Positions 10,004 to 23,300 of a stretch of DNA of 64,000 bases are shown here, piece after piece. A model generated the notes under the pieces. That model ran no database searches, was not told the origin of the DNA, and saw only the letters and a list, made by a program, of their open reading frames with translations. Numbering within the stretch: the first letter of the stretch is position 1; each line of letters starts with the position of its first letter. Made by a program: the position numbers and the translations under genes. Where the stretch lies: NCBI GenBank assembly GCA_963971405.1, contig OZ020484.1, positions 38,152,770 to 38,216,769 on the forward strand, given 5' to 3'. This stretch comes from Psococerastis gibbosa. Taxonomy: Eukaryota; Arthropoda; Insecta; Psocodea; Psocidae.

Positions 10004-13000
10004 TCTTTGGAATGATAGTAATAGGTTAACTGTCAATAGAGTCAATGACAATCAAGAGGGATGGCTGGCATTCATTACATCCGAACTAGAGTATCAAGAA
10101 AAAACTCAATCCGGTGGGGCTCGAACCACAGACATGCCTTACCAGAGATTCAGGTTTTCCTTGGTAGTCTACGTGTTGTTCGGATTTAATGCCCAAAAGA
10201 GGTTGCCCCTTCAACATAAATTCACTTTAGTGTTAAAATTGATAGCTGAAATTTAGTTGAGTTATCGTATGTAAGTTCGTATTTTGCTAGACGGCAGCAT
10301 TCAGTCAGTTATCGTTGTCTCTAGAGTAAATTGTGTGGCTTTTAAACTCTTTTTCTCATTCCGGTCATTGTACATAGTAGTGCAGGTTCTCCATTTCGTT
10401 GGAATACAGAAAATAAAAAGACAAAACATACTAAATGAAAAATTTCTTCATTTGAGGAAGAAACATTTAACAATGACCGAATAATTATAGCACTGGAGAT
10501 ATTTCAACATTTTAATTAATTATTTAAGTTATAAATAGTATAGTACAATACAGAAACAACAATGTATAATCGAACATATCGCCAAGTGGTACGCAATCCC
10601 GAAAGCAATATAAACAAAATAATGGTCAAATAATTACAGGGCCCTCACAAAGCGTTATTTAATTCACACTTCCTAGAGAAGTACTTCAACATAAATAAGG
10701 CTGGTAACACAGAGGAGATTCTAATCCAAGACCTCCTTTCGGAACAACTATACCAATTATTTGCATGGTCATTCAATTACGAGTTGTGGCCCGGACAGGT
10801 GTTACTTTTCGGAACCATACCTGAGCTACAGCTGGTCATCTTGATATACGCAGAACGCAGCACGATCGCGTAAGTAGTTCGTACGGCATTTTAAACGTGA
10901 AAGGTCGGCATTCAGCAAAATCTTTAGATTATGCTATACTATCAGGCAATGTAATGCAATGAAAAGTGTGAATATTATATTATATGTCGCATAGTCATAG
11001 GTACACGCAAAAACCTATGGTCCTTCATACACAGTTATCTCATTTGAAATAATTTGTACCTGTGTAAGCTAGGTGTTCCGAACTTTAATTGATATTCTAT
11101 GATTGTTTGAATATAGCAGAGAGAAAATCAGTCGCCATCTTTTATATTTTTCAATTTTATAAAATTCCAATCATGGTCCTTCGAGCCGGATGCAAGCGGT
11201 ATTATACAAGACTATCAACTGGTTTTCAGGTAGTCTTGAGTTTACACATAAAATACTAATTACTAAATATAGACTAGTTATTACAAATGTTGATTTCAGT
11301 GTAACCACGCTCTTGGTTAAATTAGGCGTTGACAAGTCTACACTACTGTATCGTCAGGAACGAACAGTACAATTAAAGGTAACAATTGTAAATAGTTGGC
11401 ACGTGTGGCACACCCACAACGACGCACCTCTTAACAACCTAACAACCGAGATGATGTTCAAAGCGTCTCGGTACGCTGCACCGACCGCACCGCGGCTGCG
11501 ATTGGACGCAGACGACTTAGCGCGGGAGCATCTTCAGCGAGGAGCCTGCAACTACAAAATAAGTAGGAAGAAAAGTTATTCAAAGCAAACTATATTTAAT
11601 TTAATTCTTATTCCACTTTAATTCCCACAAGCCTAAGCGGCTTATTTAGGATAATTTAAAGTTAAGATTAGATGGCATTTTTCCACAAGAACTTTTCAAG
11701 AAAAATACAGATGTCTTGCCTTGTTCTTTAGTCGCAATTAATCGATTTATTTGCAGCTTCTCTCTGTTCTCTGGGCCATTCCCCAAGTAGGTCACTAGCC
11801 AGCTTTAATAAAATTTGGCAATAACAAAATTCGAGTCGGGGCTACTTTTTTAATGGTTTGCAGTGGTTGCCTGACCCACTATACCTACATTTAAAACACT
11901 GTCGAAAATAATTATGATCTTAGAAACACATCCCCGATCCCCATTGCCCTCTCAACGCTACGCCTGACCTGACATTAAACAAATTAATTTTTTCTCCCTT
12001 CCAAACTTAAAGCCTAGATCGTAAGCTTGGTTGTCGGTAACAACAATAGGGCGGGCAGCTTCACTCCGTAGCATCCAATCTAAAAACCCACTCAACCGTC
12101 CAATTACTGTATCAACTCAACACATCAGTTTCAAGTTATCAACCAATCTTTCAAACACTTTGGAACCTATCACTTTTAATATTAATGCGATCAGAGCTAG
12201 TCAAATTTGCATATCTCCTAGTACGGAAACTGACAGCGTTGAAAACAAATTTTGCTTATTAGTAAACTGCCGACACGTACACCGCCCCAATAAACGCAGC
12301 CATATCTATCCGTAGTCAGTACGTACACCGCATTGAATTATAAGGAAAACAAAAGTTTACTTCTTATGGCTTGGACTTACCCGCCGCCATTGTTTGTTTA
12401 CAAAGTAAGAGCCCGATAATCAAGAGTTAGACCTTCACTGATGGCAAGGCAGCACGTAGTCGGTTCACAGGACTGGAGTCACGGTCTCGCCAAACTGAAT
12501 TAATCCGGGCGTGAAAGGACAGCTGAGCGGGTTCACACACACAACACACTACACTGCCACGCTCTCCGGCAAATGCATTTAACACGCAATCGCCATGAGC
12601 CCTTCGGCTTCAAAGGAGCACATTGACAAAATTATTGCACCCCGAGCCTACAGAACCCTGAACGAATACGTAAATCAGAGTTGTATTGCTCCCAAGTCCC
12701 AACGAATGAATGTATCGAGTTTCTCGCACTCATGTACGAGTAATGTAAAACAGATGTTCACGGCCGGGCAAGGAGTCTACAACCGACTCGGGAAGGCAAA
12801 TCGGACACCGAACATTTAAACAAATTCAAATTGCTCATAAAATATCGATCGGCATAAATGAGTAGTAGAAGTATAAGAAATATTTCTCTACATTTTAATA
12901 CATAGCATGCACAAAGACAGCACTGACGTCGTTTTTGCTATAGTTTTTGAAAGTTGTGAAAAAAAATCAGTATGGTTAGGACTTAGGTTCACTGTAACTA

Positions 13001-13103
13001 AACGGTGTTACTTGCATAACATACATTACATCGGCATGGTGATGAGTGTGTGGAGATATACTATATTTAAGGCAGCGATTTCAAAGCAAGCGAAGTCTTT
13101 ATT
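10004..13103. other. 3.1 kb without a recognised gene
   Basis: Several frames of 66-143 codons exist; the longest is 11190-11621 (plus). Its first two thirds are AT-rich and its last third is GC-rich with an acidic and arginine-rich stretch (RLRLDADDLAREHLQRGA). I do not recognise a family. Around 10105-10125 the reverse strand has GGTTCGAGCCCCACCGGAT followed by T residues. This resembles a tRNA T-loop/B box, but no matching A box or cloverleaf was found. GC-richer DNA at 12360-12600 holds no motif. Confidence 0.4.
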
Positions 13104-13513
13104 GTTGCTTTCCAATTAAACGTAGTATAAGGAAAGATTTGTGATGGTTCCAATTTTCGATTCCGAGATTTCAACGGATTTACACGTTTTGAGGTCCTAG
13201 GAACTTAAAAAAGTGGTTTTTACGAAATGTCTGTCTGTCGCTCTGTCTGTCTGTTTGTTCATCGATTTCCGGGCATGGGTGGATTTGAATGAAATTTGGC
13301 ATGTAGGCTCACAAAAATCATACCTCAGGACCATTTTTTTTTTTTTGGGCTAACTCAATTTGGGGGGGGGGTGTTATTCTAAAAAAACTCCAAAAAAACG
13401 CCTAAAAAAATTATTTCTCAAAAACGGCTCCAACGATTTCTTTTAAATTCACATATATTGTAGTCGTTATTAATGTTGATAAAATGCGGGGGGTCGCTTG
13501 ATAGTTTGCTTCT

Positions 13514-13530
13514 GGGGGGGGGGGGGGGGG
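13514..13530. repeat. Poly-G tract, 17 bases
   Basis: Seventeen uninterrupted G within the X-family element. Confidence 0.95.
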
Positions 13531-13823
13531 AATAAAAATAACGCAATTTTCATGAAAAATGACTAAAAAATCATTTTTATGCGAAACCTTTCTATCGATG
13601 ATTTCTAACTTCAGGCATATTTTTGGTGTTAAATTGAGTAACGAAACCGGTCAGTTTGCTTTCCCAAAAAACTATTGGGTTTAGTGCAAAAAAAATTTTT
13701 TTTTGAAAAAATGAAAGAAAATTCGGGCTCAAATGCATTGCGTGCCCTGCCATTATTGCTGTGTGGTAATGTGTTGGTCTGACCTATCTAGAATTTACGT
13801 CACCTTCAGTGACGTCAGGTGGA

Positions 13824-13838
13824 CCCCCCCCCCCCCCC
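13824..13838. repeat. Poly-C tract, 15 bases
   Basis: Fifteen uninterrupted C within the X-family element. The reverse-oriented copy has 16 G at the equivalent place (29647-29662). Confidence 0.95.
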
Positions 13839-13950
13839 GTGATATCCGAAATTTAACCATAAGAAAATTATTTAGCATGAAATTAATCATTTTCTCTCTC
13901 TACTAATCGATAAATTGGAAAGCATGTTCGAGTAAACTCGGACCGGTTCT

Positions 13951-16750
13951 TTCAACGGCATTAACTAATTCTTCGCTATATAGCCTCAAAGATATGAAAA
14001 TGGTCAGATGAAAAACTCATAATAATACAAGCTATCTCAAAATGCAGAGGACTCAGCCGACAGAATTACTACTATTCTATCAAATCAGCAGAAATCGATT
14101 TCATCGTGTTTTTTTTTAGAGTAATCATATCCCAGACGAGAAAATCTAAATTTACTGCGAAAGCTTGTATATTTAAGAATTTTTCATCGGACGAATTTCA
14201 TATATTTGCGACAGCAGATAAAGGAATTAATTAATCTCGGCAAAACAACGGTTATCTAAACATTATGAGATCTCTGAGCCAAGTTTAGGCTATCTCGGCT
14301 ATAATAATTGCTACTGCAATTTATTCATGTCAAATTTCCTATCATCATCATCTTTATGCAAAGTACTGTTTCTGGCTTAAGTTTCTTCCACATGGAAATA
14401 CTTAATGGATCCTTACGTTAGCATTGACCTTATTGAATGGATGATATTCATGTTAAATACTACTAAATCTATACACATACCATGAATGAAAAACGAATGA
14501 TCAAATATTTAGGACTGTGCATAAAAACGTAATTAAATGCGCCAAAATAGGAAATGATATGAGATAAGATTGTTAACAAAGGTACAAAAGAAAGTAGGCA
14601 GCTAGATCGGCGAAGCAGGGACCTAACTAAACCTAGCTCTTTGTAGTTGTAACGAACCGGGAACCTAATTTGTAGCAAACTGTACGTGCTCTAAGGTGGC
14701 TAATTTCGAAAATAGGATCGTGATCTTCGCCGACAAAGTCTATATGCAAATGTAGCGCACAATGAATTCATAAACCTGCCAAACAACTCTGATTCAATTA
14801 GATTTGTAGCTCGTGGTGTACATATTTTTTCTACCGGGTAAAGAATGTCCATTTTGAGCCGTCAGACGGCTTATTAATAGAATAATTCTCTCATCGTACT
14901 ATGATCGATGACACGTTACTTTATTTAGTTGTTTAACATTTATTAGGCTACATGAAAAACTAAATTACAGAAACGGGATTAAAATAGTCTGTCCCATAGC
15001 GCAGCGGGCATCTACTAGAGATATTTGGCCCAAATTATAGATTTCAAAATTTAGTTATCGCATAAATTTCATTTAACAAGCAATTTGCTAGGAGTACTTA
15101 ATGCCTTAATGACCAAGACCATTAGCCGAGCACAAAACGAATGAAGTGAAGAGTAAAAACTCAGACTCAACGCAGGAAATGTTAATATTGTAATATATTT
15201 TCATGAATATTGTTATAAAAAGCGGAGAACGCCAAGAATGTGAAATGGAAGGGAAAACATTGCCATGAGTCGAGTGAAGAAAGTTGAGCATGTATTGAAC
15301 ATAAAAACTCATAATATTAATTCAAGCACTCAAAGCTAGTAGGTTAAAAGTTAGGGTGACAGCATATAAGCAATTACATACGAAGAAAGACGATGATGTC
15401 CTCCGTAGAGAGGAAACTTATGAGGGAACAACTAGAATAATAGCTCAGGGATTTTTTTCCCCAAGTGGATGGATACGAATCTCTATGGGATAGAAGAGTT
15501 ATCGTAGAAGGGTTTATAAGCAGTAGTCATACCACACCTTCGATACAGCGCCCGCGTAACTTAGCAATTGAGCTCGTTCTCTTTGAAAATTTCCAGTCCT
15601 GGTTAATTTTGAGTTATGACGGAATAGTAATCAGCAGCGCGCGAGCCAAAATCCCTCACATCACCCAAACAAAAGAAAACAGCAATCGATTGTTTCAGGC
15701 AACCTTCATTTATCTTAAACTAAAATCAAAGGAATTAATTTCAGTTTTGTTCCCTCATCTCATTGCATCTCCGTCGCATTTCTAGTGTTGTCACGACCAA
15801 GCTATGAAAAATACAAAAATCTAACTCGGAAATCACCATCCTATAAGCTCGGAGGGCAGGTGCCTGCCTGCCTGGGTTATGGGCTGCTGGTCCCACTCAC
15901 CGAGTTCCTGAAGGGTGAGGCACTCCTGGTGAGCATATCCGTAAGAAGCAACGTATTAAAAAACAACATTCACTCCGGATTAAAATAACCAGAACAAAGC
16001 GGCGCGGCAGAGGTTATAGTATGGGGTCAACGCAGCAATGACAAGTATCACAGATCCCGAATGATTATAAAAACAGTGAGAGAAAGCTGGGGAGGGACAG
16101 GTGAGTACTGAGTACTCGGGGCGGCGTCCACAACGCTGTCCACAATAGGTCAACAGAGCTCGCCGCCCATGTGACAACCCACGAGCTAGTAAAGGGTTAC
16201 CAAGTGATAGTGGGTCAGCGGGGAAACGCATGTGTTTAATTGGTATTTCTGTTCAATTCAATGTTAAGTCAGGAAATAAAAAAAAGAAGATTGAATTATC
16301 GAAGCCGGCTCGACCGAGCAGCGAACAATCATCAAACCAGCAATCTCATTGCTGACAGAGAAAAGAAGAGAACAGAGTACAATAGCTCCGTCGGGCTAGT
16401 ACAATAGGGAGGAGGGTACCCTGGGCGACCCAAATACAAGTACTGGTTAAAGAGTACGCCTGCTGGTAAGTTATGGTCATCTTATATCACAATAAGAGCC
16501 CATCATTGCTTGTTATGCCAATGGTTAGAGGCAGACGACAATATCCCGATTATGGAGTAACTCACTCAATTTCGTTCAATAGTTCAAATGGTAAAATAAA
16601 TTTCTACATTGTTTGTTTCAACTTTTGCCCAAAGATAATTTTTTTTTTGTGCTATGGTATGGTATGTTAGGCCATACGGAGCCAACGCGGCCAATTTGTT
16701 ATTGGAGCAAATGGGTTAGTGCAAAACCCCAGAGCCTACTTCAGCATGCG
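13951..16750. other. 2.8 kb without a recognised gene
   Basis: Frames of up to 106 codons (15465-15785, plus) show no motif. At 14101-14200 the words GAGAAAATCTAAATTT and TGCGAAAGCTTGTATATTT resemble 62940-62980, a diverged repeat. At 14998-15015 the string CCCATAGCGCAGCGGG looks like a tRNA A box, but no B box follows. Confidence 0.4.
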
Positions 16751-16751
16751 C

Positions 16752-16905
16752 CAGGTTTTCCCCTCGACACGTCAGCGAAACACAGAAATCTGCGGAGATG
16801 CGTTCAGAAATAGACCGGTTTTTTGCGTAAACAAATCACCAACCCATTTTCTCGAATGGCAAATTTCTCTGCCCCGTTGGGATCGTCCGTGTGTACCGGG
16901 CCTTA
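16752..16905 (+). repeat. Dispersed repeat, partner of 33495-33652
   Basis: Shared words in order are GGTTTTCCCCTCGACAC, TTCAGAAATA, AATCACCAACCCATTT, GGCAAATTTC-like and CGTCCGTGTG. The copy ends in GTGTACCGGGCC. GGCCCGGTACACACG, the reverse complement of that end, appears at 33338-33352, so the termini may be inverted repeats of a small element. Confidence 0.6.
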
Positions 16906-19900
16906 AAGGTTTTTAGAGGTTAATGCCCTACGTCGTTAATGGGGGGGCCTTTAAAACTGGAACATGCTCAAAAGATTACTACCGTATTAAAGTATTTGAC
17001 CTCGCTTTCGTAAATGTCTACAAACATACACGGAGGTCTGACCCGGTGCTAATCGAAACTTAAATTAAAAATCAGATTGAAACATGATCGAAAATATGCG
17101 TAGCCAGCCAACCAGTTCTCGTACAATTAAACCCCCGCATGGGAAAGTCGATCAATGTGAAATGCGTAACATGAAAGTTTTCACAATAATCAACCAAATA
17201 CGGTAATTCATTATTAATTAATATCCGATAATAACCTCCTTCACTTGCTTTCATTCATAAACAAGACCGGCTTGGAGTGAACCCAATTGGTCATAAACAA
17301 TGGAATAGAAGCGAACAGCATCGTACTTTCAAACATTGGGGCGCAATAACAGCGGCCCGTAAATAACACCACAGTTTTTTATTGCATTGCACTTTACGTC
17401 TTTCACTAACAATAATGTGGCAACTTTTCGGGTGATAACACCTTTAACAATATCTATATTGCTTCTAATAGGTTTACTTGCATATCTTCAGAGGACCTAC
17501 AATACTATGCTACCAAAATTTTTAATTCAATAACTTCGTACTAATCCCTATATCCGCCCTAAGCCAACGCCTCGCCAATCGATCCAGGCAGGATCCCCAT
17601 TAATCTGACCAACGATTACTCGGTATTAAGAGGTAGGAAGCTCAAGTCTAAAGATAGAATGCTAACATTTGTTGCTTTCCTATCTATACGAAGTATAAGG
17701 AAAGCCTTGTTTAACTTTAGTTTCACGGTTTCAAAGGAAAAGATGTGACACCGAGTAAATTGGGGAAATGAAAGTTTCTCTGTCAAATTTCAAAACTTTA
17801 AACAATAACAGTATGACAAATTTTCCCTTTTTAACTGGTGTGGGGAAAACTTTTTGGAGTTTGAAAATACGATGTAACGCAGCACGCTACACAATAAACG
17901 AAGGGTATCTTCCCATGGTGCCATCCTTCTGGCACGCAAACCAAAATTTCAATTTCCTCATTTTGCCTGTTGGAAGGAGCGCTTGAATTATCAGCTAGCC
18001 TAGTTGTTCGATTCGAGGTGTCCCTGATGGTCCGTGGAAGCTGAATCTGTTTTAACCTTTTAAACTTAAGGCATATCTGAGTCATACTCGCGTTTACCAG
18101 TCCGAAAAAGGCACAGAGGCGAGGAGTCAACTTTTCGCAAAAGTACCGACTGTATTGGTTGGAGCCTCCTTCACTCTTCAGTTGACATCCAAGTGTCCAA
18201 CCCCAAAGCCTCCATCCCTGGCCAAGAAACATCTTCCACGGATATTAAACCATGAAAATATCAATATTTTTAAAGAATTACCGAATGATTACACAACCAA
18301 ATCGCTTTACAAATTTCCAGGTCGTTAGTGATGGACATGCTATAGAAAAGCGTATTCAGTCCGATGCTTCGAACTTTTTTTTTACATCAAATAATAGAGG
18401 CCCTAGCCCGGTAATGACTGTAATACGTGTTTCTTAGTGTAAACGCACCCGAAGTCCGAGCATAACGACCATTACCCGAGATGATGCGAAGAAATGGTCT
18501 GTAGGCTGGACGACCTTGGAATGAAGAAAGACACACACAAAAAGTAAAGAATGCGCGGGGGACTTTCACTGGTGCGGGCAGCTGACCCGCGGTTTGCCCT
18601 TTTTGGACAAATGAGATGCCGCTGCGCCCTTTCTTGTCAATGCAACGGTGGCTGGCCACCCGGAGGAATTACAGATGAATAATACTTGAATGGTGCCATG
18701 AATATCATAGCAGTCGGTCCCTTTGATACATTTGCCGATAGTGTGAAATTGGGCCTCTCAGCCGTTTTTCCATGTCTCTTATTAAGGAAAAGTTCTCCTT
18801 AATCGTACACGGCAGGCTATCGGTGTTCAAGTGGTAAGACAAGCCTCAGTAATCATTCCCCACACTGTATGTACATATATTTTTAAGCCTGTAAATCAAA
18901 ATCACAAGTTCTAGTAGAATATAGTTTCTATTTGAATCATAGCAACACGCGGACATCATTATCAGAAACACAATACATTATATTAAGTGTGTCACAAATG
19001 TCACTGAAAGAATCCACTACCGTTCCCACGTTGAAAACATCAATCAGGAACGATCTGAAAGGACGCTGACAGATAAAACTGTCTGCATTGTCATATCACG
19101 GATTATTGTGAAGATAGCAGCAAAAGTAGCTCAGGACAGCAATATACGAGTAATTTTACCAGCCTGAGCTGCGCTGGTGGGATCAAGATGACCCTGCGGT
19201 GTAGCGTGGATATAAAGGCAGTTTAAGAAATTAGCGTTAATTGGGATGAACGCCCCGAAATTAAATCAAGGTGGACTGGGATAAATTGAACTTGCAGCTC
19301 ATCTATGGTATTAAATGGGTACCACAATGTGTATTCCGTGGCAAACAACTAATTAATAAATCAACGCAATTAGGCACCTCTGGAAATTAGTAATTACAAC
19401 CGCTACAGAACTACATGCGCCGTTTCATAGCCACCATCATTACCTAGGGAAAGAAGTTCTTGCACATTTGTATAATAGCATGGTATTATTAGTATTTTAC
19501 AGTAATAATAAACCTGAGGTCACTACTTCATTATCTTCGATGTTCTTGGGGTCCAGCAGGAATAGGTTTTTAAGGAGATTAACGAAATCCGTCAAAATAA
19601 CATATTTTTCAAGGCTGTCGCACAATATATTTAATATTGTAATAAACCTACACATACTACAAATAAATTGGAAAGCAACAGTAGTAATGTGGGCGGAAAT
19701 ATATGTATTTGAATTTAGGAAATTCTCGCATGAGGATAGACAAGATACAGCGATGGTGTTTCGATCTTATAAATGGGGGTCATGTCCAGCACAAGTGTGT
19801 GCCCAAGAGAGAAACCTTGGCAGTGCTATATAAAAAAAGTGAGACTTTTGCAGTGGATCTCGGTTTTTAACTTTTATTGCATTTTTCCCCATCGTATCAT

Positions 19901-20335
19901 AAATAATTTTAAAAAAAAACATCTATAATTTATACAACAGTGGAGGCTAGATCTTATAAAAAGTTAGTCATACCCAATAGAAGCGAATGCTCATTGGGGA
20001 ACCTTAGCAGCGTATCATTAATCCGTATAGCCATAAGATTGCGGAAAATGCTAATAGCAACATTCTCCGGGTTCTCAACGCGAGAATATATACCGTGTTT
20101 CACGTCTTTTTTTGGCATATACGATCAACACAAAACCAAAAGTTAATTGAAATGAAACCCAGCATCAACTACCAGAAAAGGTCAAGATGAAGATAACAAT
20201 TAGGATAGCCTCGGGGGAATCGTGAAGAGCGTTATTGAAATATTCCGACCGCGTATTGATTATTATTCTATAAGCATACAAAAGACATGGGTATCCCATG
20301 ATCTTTAGGTGTTGGCCAATCATAGCATTTGGTCA
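16906..20335. other. 3.4 kb without a recognised gene
   Basis: It contains only an X-family fragment (17668). The frames 17831-18232 (133 codons, minus) and 19468-19833 (121 codons, plus) are the longest and carry no recognisable domain. No RNA gene was seen. Confidence 0.4.
17668..17715 (+). repeat. X-family fragment, terminal hairpin only
   Basis: GCTTTCCTATCTATACG is followed by TATAAGGAAAGC, the same terminal hairpin as at 2487-2521 and 13108-13135. Downstream similarity stops quickly. Confidence 0.6.
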
Positions 20336-20355
20336 AGTACAGTACAGTACAGTAC
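20336..20355. repeat. AGTAC microsatellite, four units
   Basis: Four perfect AGTAC units, followed by ACACA. Confidence 0.9.
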
Positions 20356-23300
20356 ACACATGCTCATATGCTGCATGGTTTCCATGGGTGAAGGTTCGAA
20401 TAACTGGAAATGAATAGATCGTGGCAGCAGCGTCTGACGATAATGATAGGACAAGTGTCATTAGAAGTCGATTTGATTAAATTATAGTCGTGCCGCATCT
20501 GCACGACTACTCTTCTGCACTGGAACAAGGCGGAGAGCTGCAAGTTCACAACATTGTTCTTGGTGAGTGACGTTAAAATTGCGGGATGAAACTAACATGG
20601 AATTTAGTCCCGGAAAAGACGCAGAGGATGTCTGATAGGAAATCAGTGTTATAGTGGCGTATTGAAAATGTTGGTTTGACAAACTCACAATCAGAGTTAG
20701 TTCTTCCGCAATACCGTGTAACTATATAAAGTAAGGACGCCATAAATGTACCCTAATGCTATTGAAATTTCTTGGAAGTGAACCTTGAGCAGAGAAAGGT
20801 TATTATATCAAAAGCGCCCAAATATGAGCTGGGTTGGATATTAAACATGAGTATACTCATAGTATAGTAGGATTCCGACTTCCAAATGCGTTTTTCTTTT
20901 CGATATAAGTACTCTGGAACTTAAATGACCTCTTCTGAACCTGCTAGTCGGTACCATAGTTTAAGGCTCATTAGACTGCTTTTTATTTTATATATATTAA
21001 CTATTAAAGAATGAAGTCAGAAATTATTATTTTTGTATATAGCAGCTAAAGTATGCAGTAGCGCACACCAAACAGCTGCAAAACATAAGTAAATAAAAAC
21101 AATGCGTAACATTATTCATTGCTTTGAGCATGATCACGCAGATGAACCGGTCAGGCGATAATGTCGATGAAGGTCATTATCAGAGTGATGATTGCCGATA
21201 GCCCAACATCAATGGACAAAAAGGTTGAGTCATTACCCGTAGTAAAGATTCCCACTTTACTAACAACTAGGTCGGAAGAAAGTGCACTACCGATGGAGAA
21301 GAAAAGTGCAGTTAACAAGGTAGTTGTTAATAAAAGTAGGCTAAACTACCAGCCAGCAATAAATTTGGTTCCAAAGGGAAAATCATCAAACGCAGAAGAA
21401 ACCAGAGAGTGGCTAAATTAATTAATTAATACTTCAGTCACATGTTTGAATCTAGCTGGTACATATTTTCACAACAAAGAAGTAACAAGACGTGGGACAT
21501 TTTGTGGCTGCGACACGATGGAATACTTCTATCAATTATGAAAAAATGACTCACTGCAACGTTACAGAAGGAGAAGCTTAGCGGATATGACTGGCGAAAT
21601 AGCTGAAGTGTGATCGGTTCATTGCAGCAAGTAATGTGGAGAGCTGGAGGACACTTAAGAAGGAAGCTGGCAAGAAGTCATTTTGGACAACCCACCAAAA
21701 TAAACAAAGTTGTCCCTAAAGCCGCAAAGACGCTGACAGGAGAATTCGGGGAAAAAGCAAACAGCTCAATAAACAATGTTCATTAGAGGATAAACATGTC
21801 AGCGATCCCCTTCCTTGGATATTTAAAATAGATCTCCCTCAGTCACTTTCAGCTGTTACTACAGCTTTTAATAAGCTGACTTGAGTAATGAGCAGATTAA
21901 GCACAGTAGTTGTCATGGTATACATGGTGACTTTCCGACGAAAATATGAAAGCACTAGCCGTATGTATACAAAATGCGACACAGCTCTCTAATGCTTCTA
22001 CTGCTGATAAATAAGATGATTTTAATTTTATTAGCAGTGTAGAGTTGCTATACAGCAGTATGTTCATTTTCAAAGTGGAGACGGTCATCATTCTTTTTTT
22101 CTTTTCATTTGTTGCACGTTGACTACAACGCAAGATGATAAGTGAGACCGAATGAAAATAATATAGCAACTTCTTAGCATGCAATAGGCCTACTTTCAAT
22201 TTCATCACATTCAATGTAAATCAATAACTATTAATAATCAGAGACAGTCCGTTTGATATTCCCGGACTTTCTAACCAGCATACATACAATCACTCCATGT
22301 TCCCACTGTACTGAATAAATGTCTACAATTATTCCCTTAAAGTACTCATGAGGTTACACATGTACAATGCCACACGATGATCTCTCGCCCTACTTATCAT
22401 TTACACGCGCTAAATCATTCATCGTAATCAGACATTAGCACAATGGATAGGTGTCAAAAGGCCAGACATGAACGTACAACTTAAACTTAACATTGATACT
22501 TGTAACATGAAGTCATCATGAATGAAGTTGTATATCGGAAACGAGTCACGGGTAAAACGGAGGCATTTTGCTGTACGTAAGCATAGTCCGAAGCAGGCAA
22601 CATGTACTCGAATGAACAGTTGATACAGTAAGTAAGTTGACAGCGCTTTATTACCCTGCATCGACTGTATGGCGAAGTGATTCCTTTTGGGTTGTGAAAA
22701 ATGTCCAAAGTAAGAATTCTCGCTATGTACAAGAATTAAAATTTTGTTTTTGGTATTTTTTTGCACAATAAAAGTACTTTGAAAAAAGACATCCTCCATA
22801 ACTGTTACATACGCGTTCCACGTTTTAACAGCCGTACAATACATAAAACACGTTTCTATCGGACTTCTAATAAAAGAGTTCAGTGAAATGCCCACTCACT
22901 TTCAATAAAATTAGCATGCGATAAGGCCACATTGCTTAGAAATTCTCAGACTTAATTAAAAGAATCCGTTATCCAGGTGTGGGAGACAAAAAATGCATAT
23001 ACCTGTAGCGATAAATTCGTCGCAACACACGTATTAGATTAGATACTGTCAATGGCAACTTGCAACTATGTGGACACCACTATACGGTATCCGCTACCTA
23101 CCTATTAAACACTGCCCAGTCAAATATAATATTCAACTAATTAGCAACTAATAAAAACTCCACAGAAGAATTCGGGCTAATGGGCCTAAAAATGAATATT
23201 CAGATGACTGGTGAACCTCGTCGACACCTTCAGAGGCACTAGGTAGACTTTGAAGATTGTATAGCAACAAAGCATATACATAATAAATAGACCTGAGATT

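Larger units (their letters stand above)
13104..13950 (+). repeat. X-family dispersed repeat, fullest copy
   Basis: The left end has GCTTTCCAATT and a hairpin partner GGAAAG. The right end has AAATTGGAAAGCATGTTCGA followed by GTAAACTCGGACCGGTTC. The GCTTTCCAATT word is therefore repeated in inverted orientation near both ends, with an extra 25 bp outside it on the right. Internally there are CTGTCTGTCTGT, a G run (13514-13530) and a C run (13824-13838). No protein is encoded. Partial copies are at 128, 2484, 17668, 29532 and 57946. It is non-autonomous and I cannot assign a superfamily. Confidence 0.82.

Noticed and set aside
10105..10125. Reverse-strand GGTTCGAGCCCCACCGGAT followed by T residues, like the 3' part of a tRNA gene.
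   Set aside because: No A box, anticodon arm or pairing acceptor stem could be placed upstream. At most a tRNA-derived remnant.
14998..15015. CCCATAGCGCAGCGGG, similar to a tRNA A box.
   Set aside because: No B box within 100 bp downstream and no cloverleaf.
17831..18232. A 133-codon minus-strand open frame.
   Set aside because: No motif, no splice context and no similarity to a known family that I can recognise.
22428..22895. A 155-codon open frame, the longest in the window.
   Set aside because: Overlaps another frame on the same strand, no domain, and the composition expected of AT-rich chance frames.
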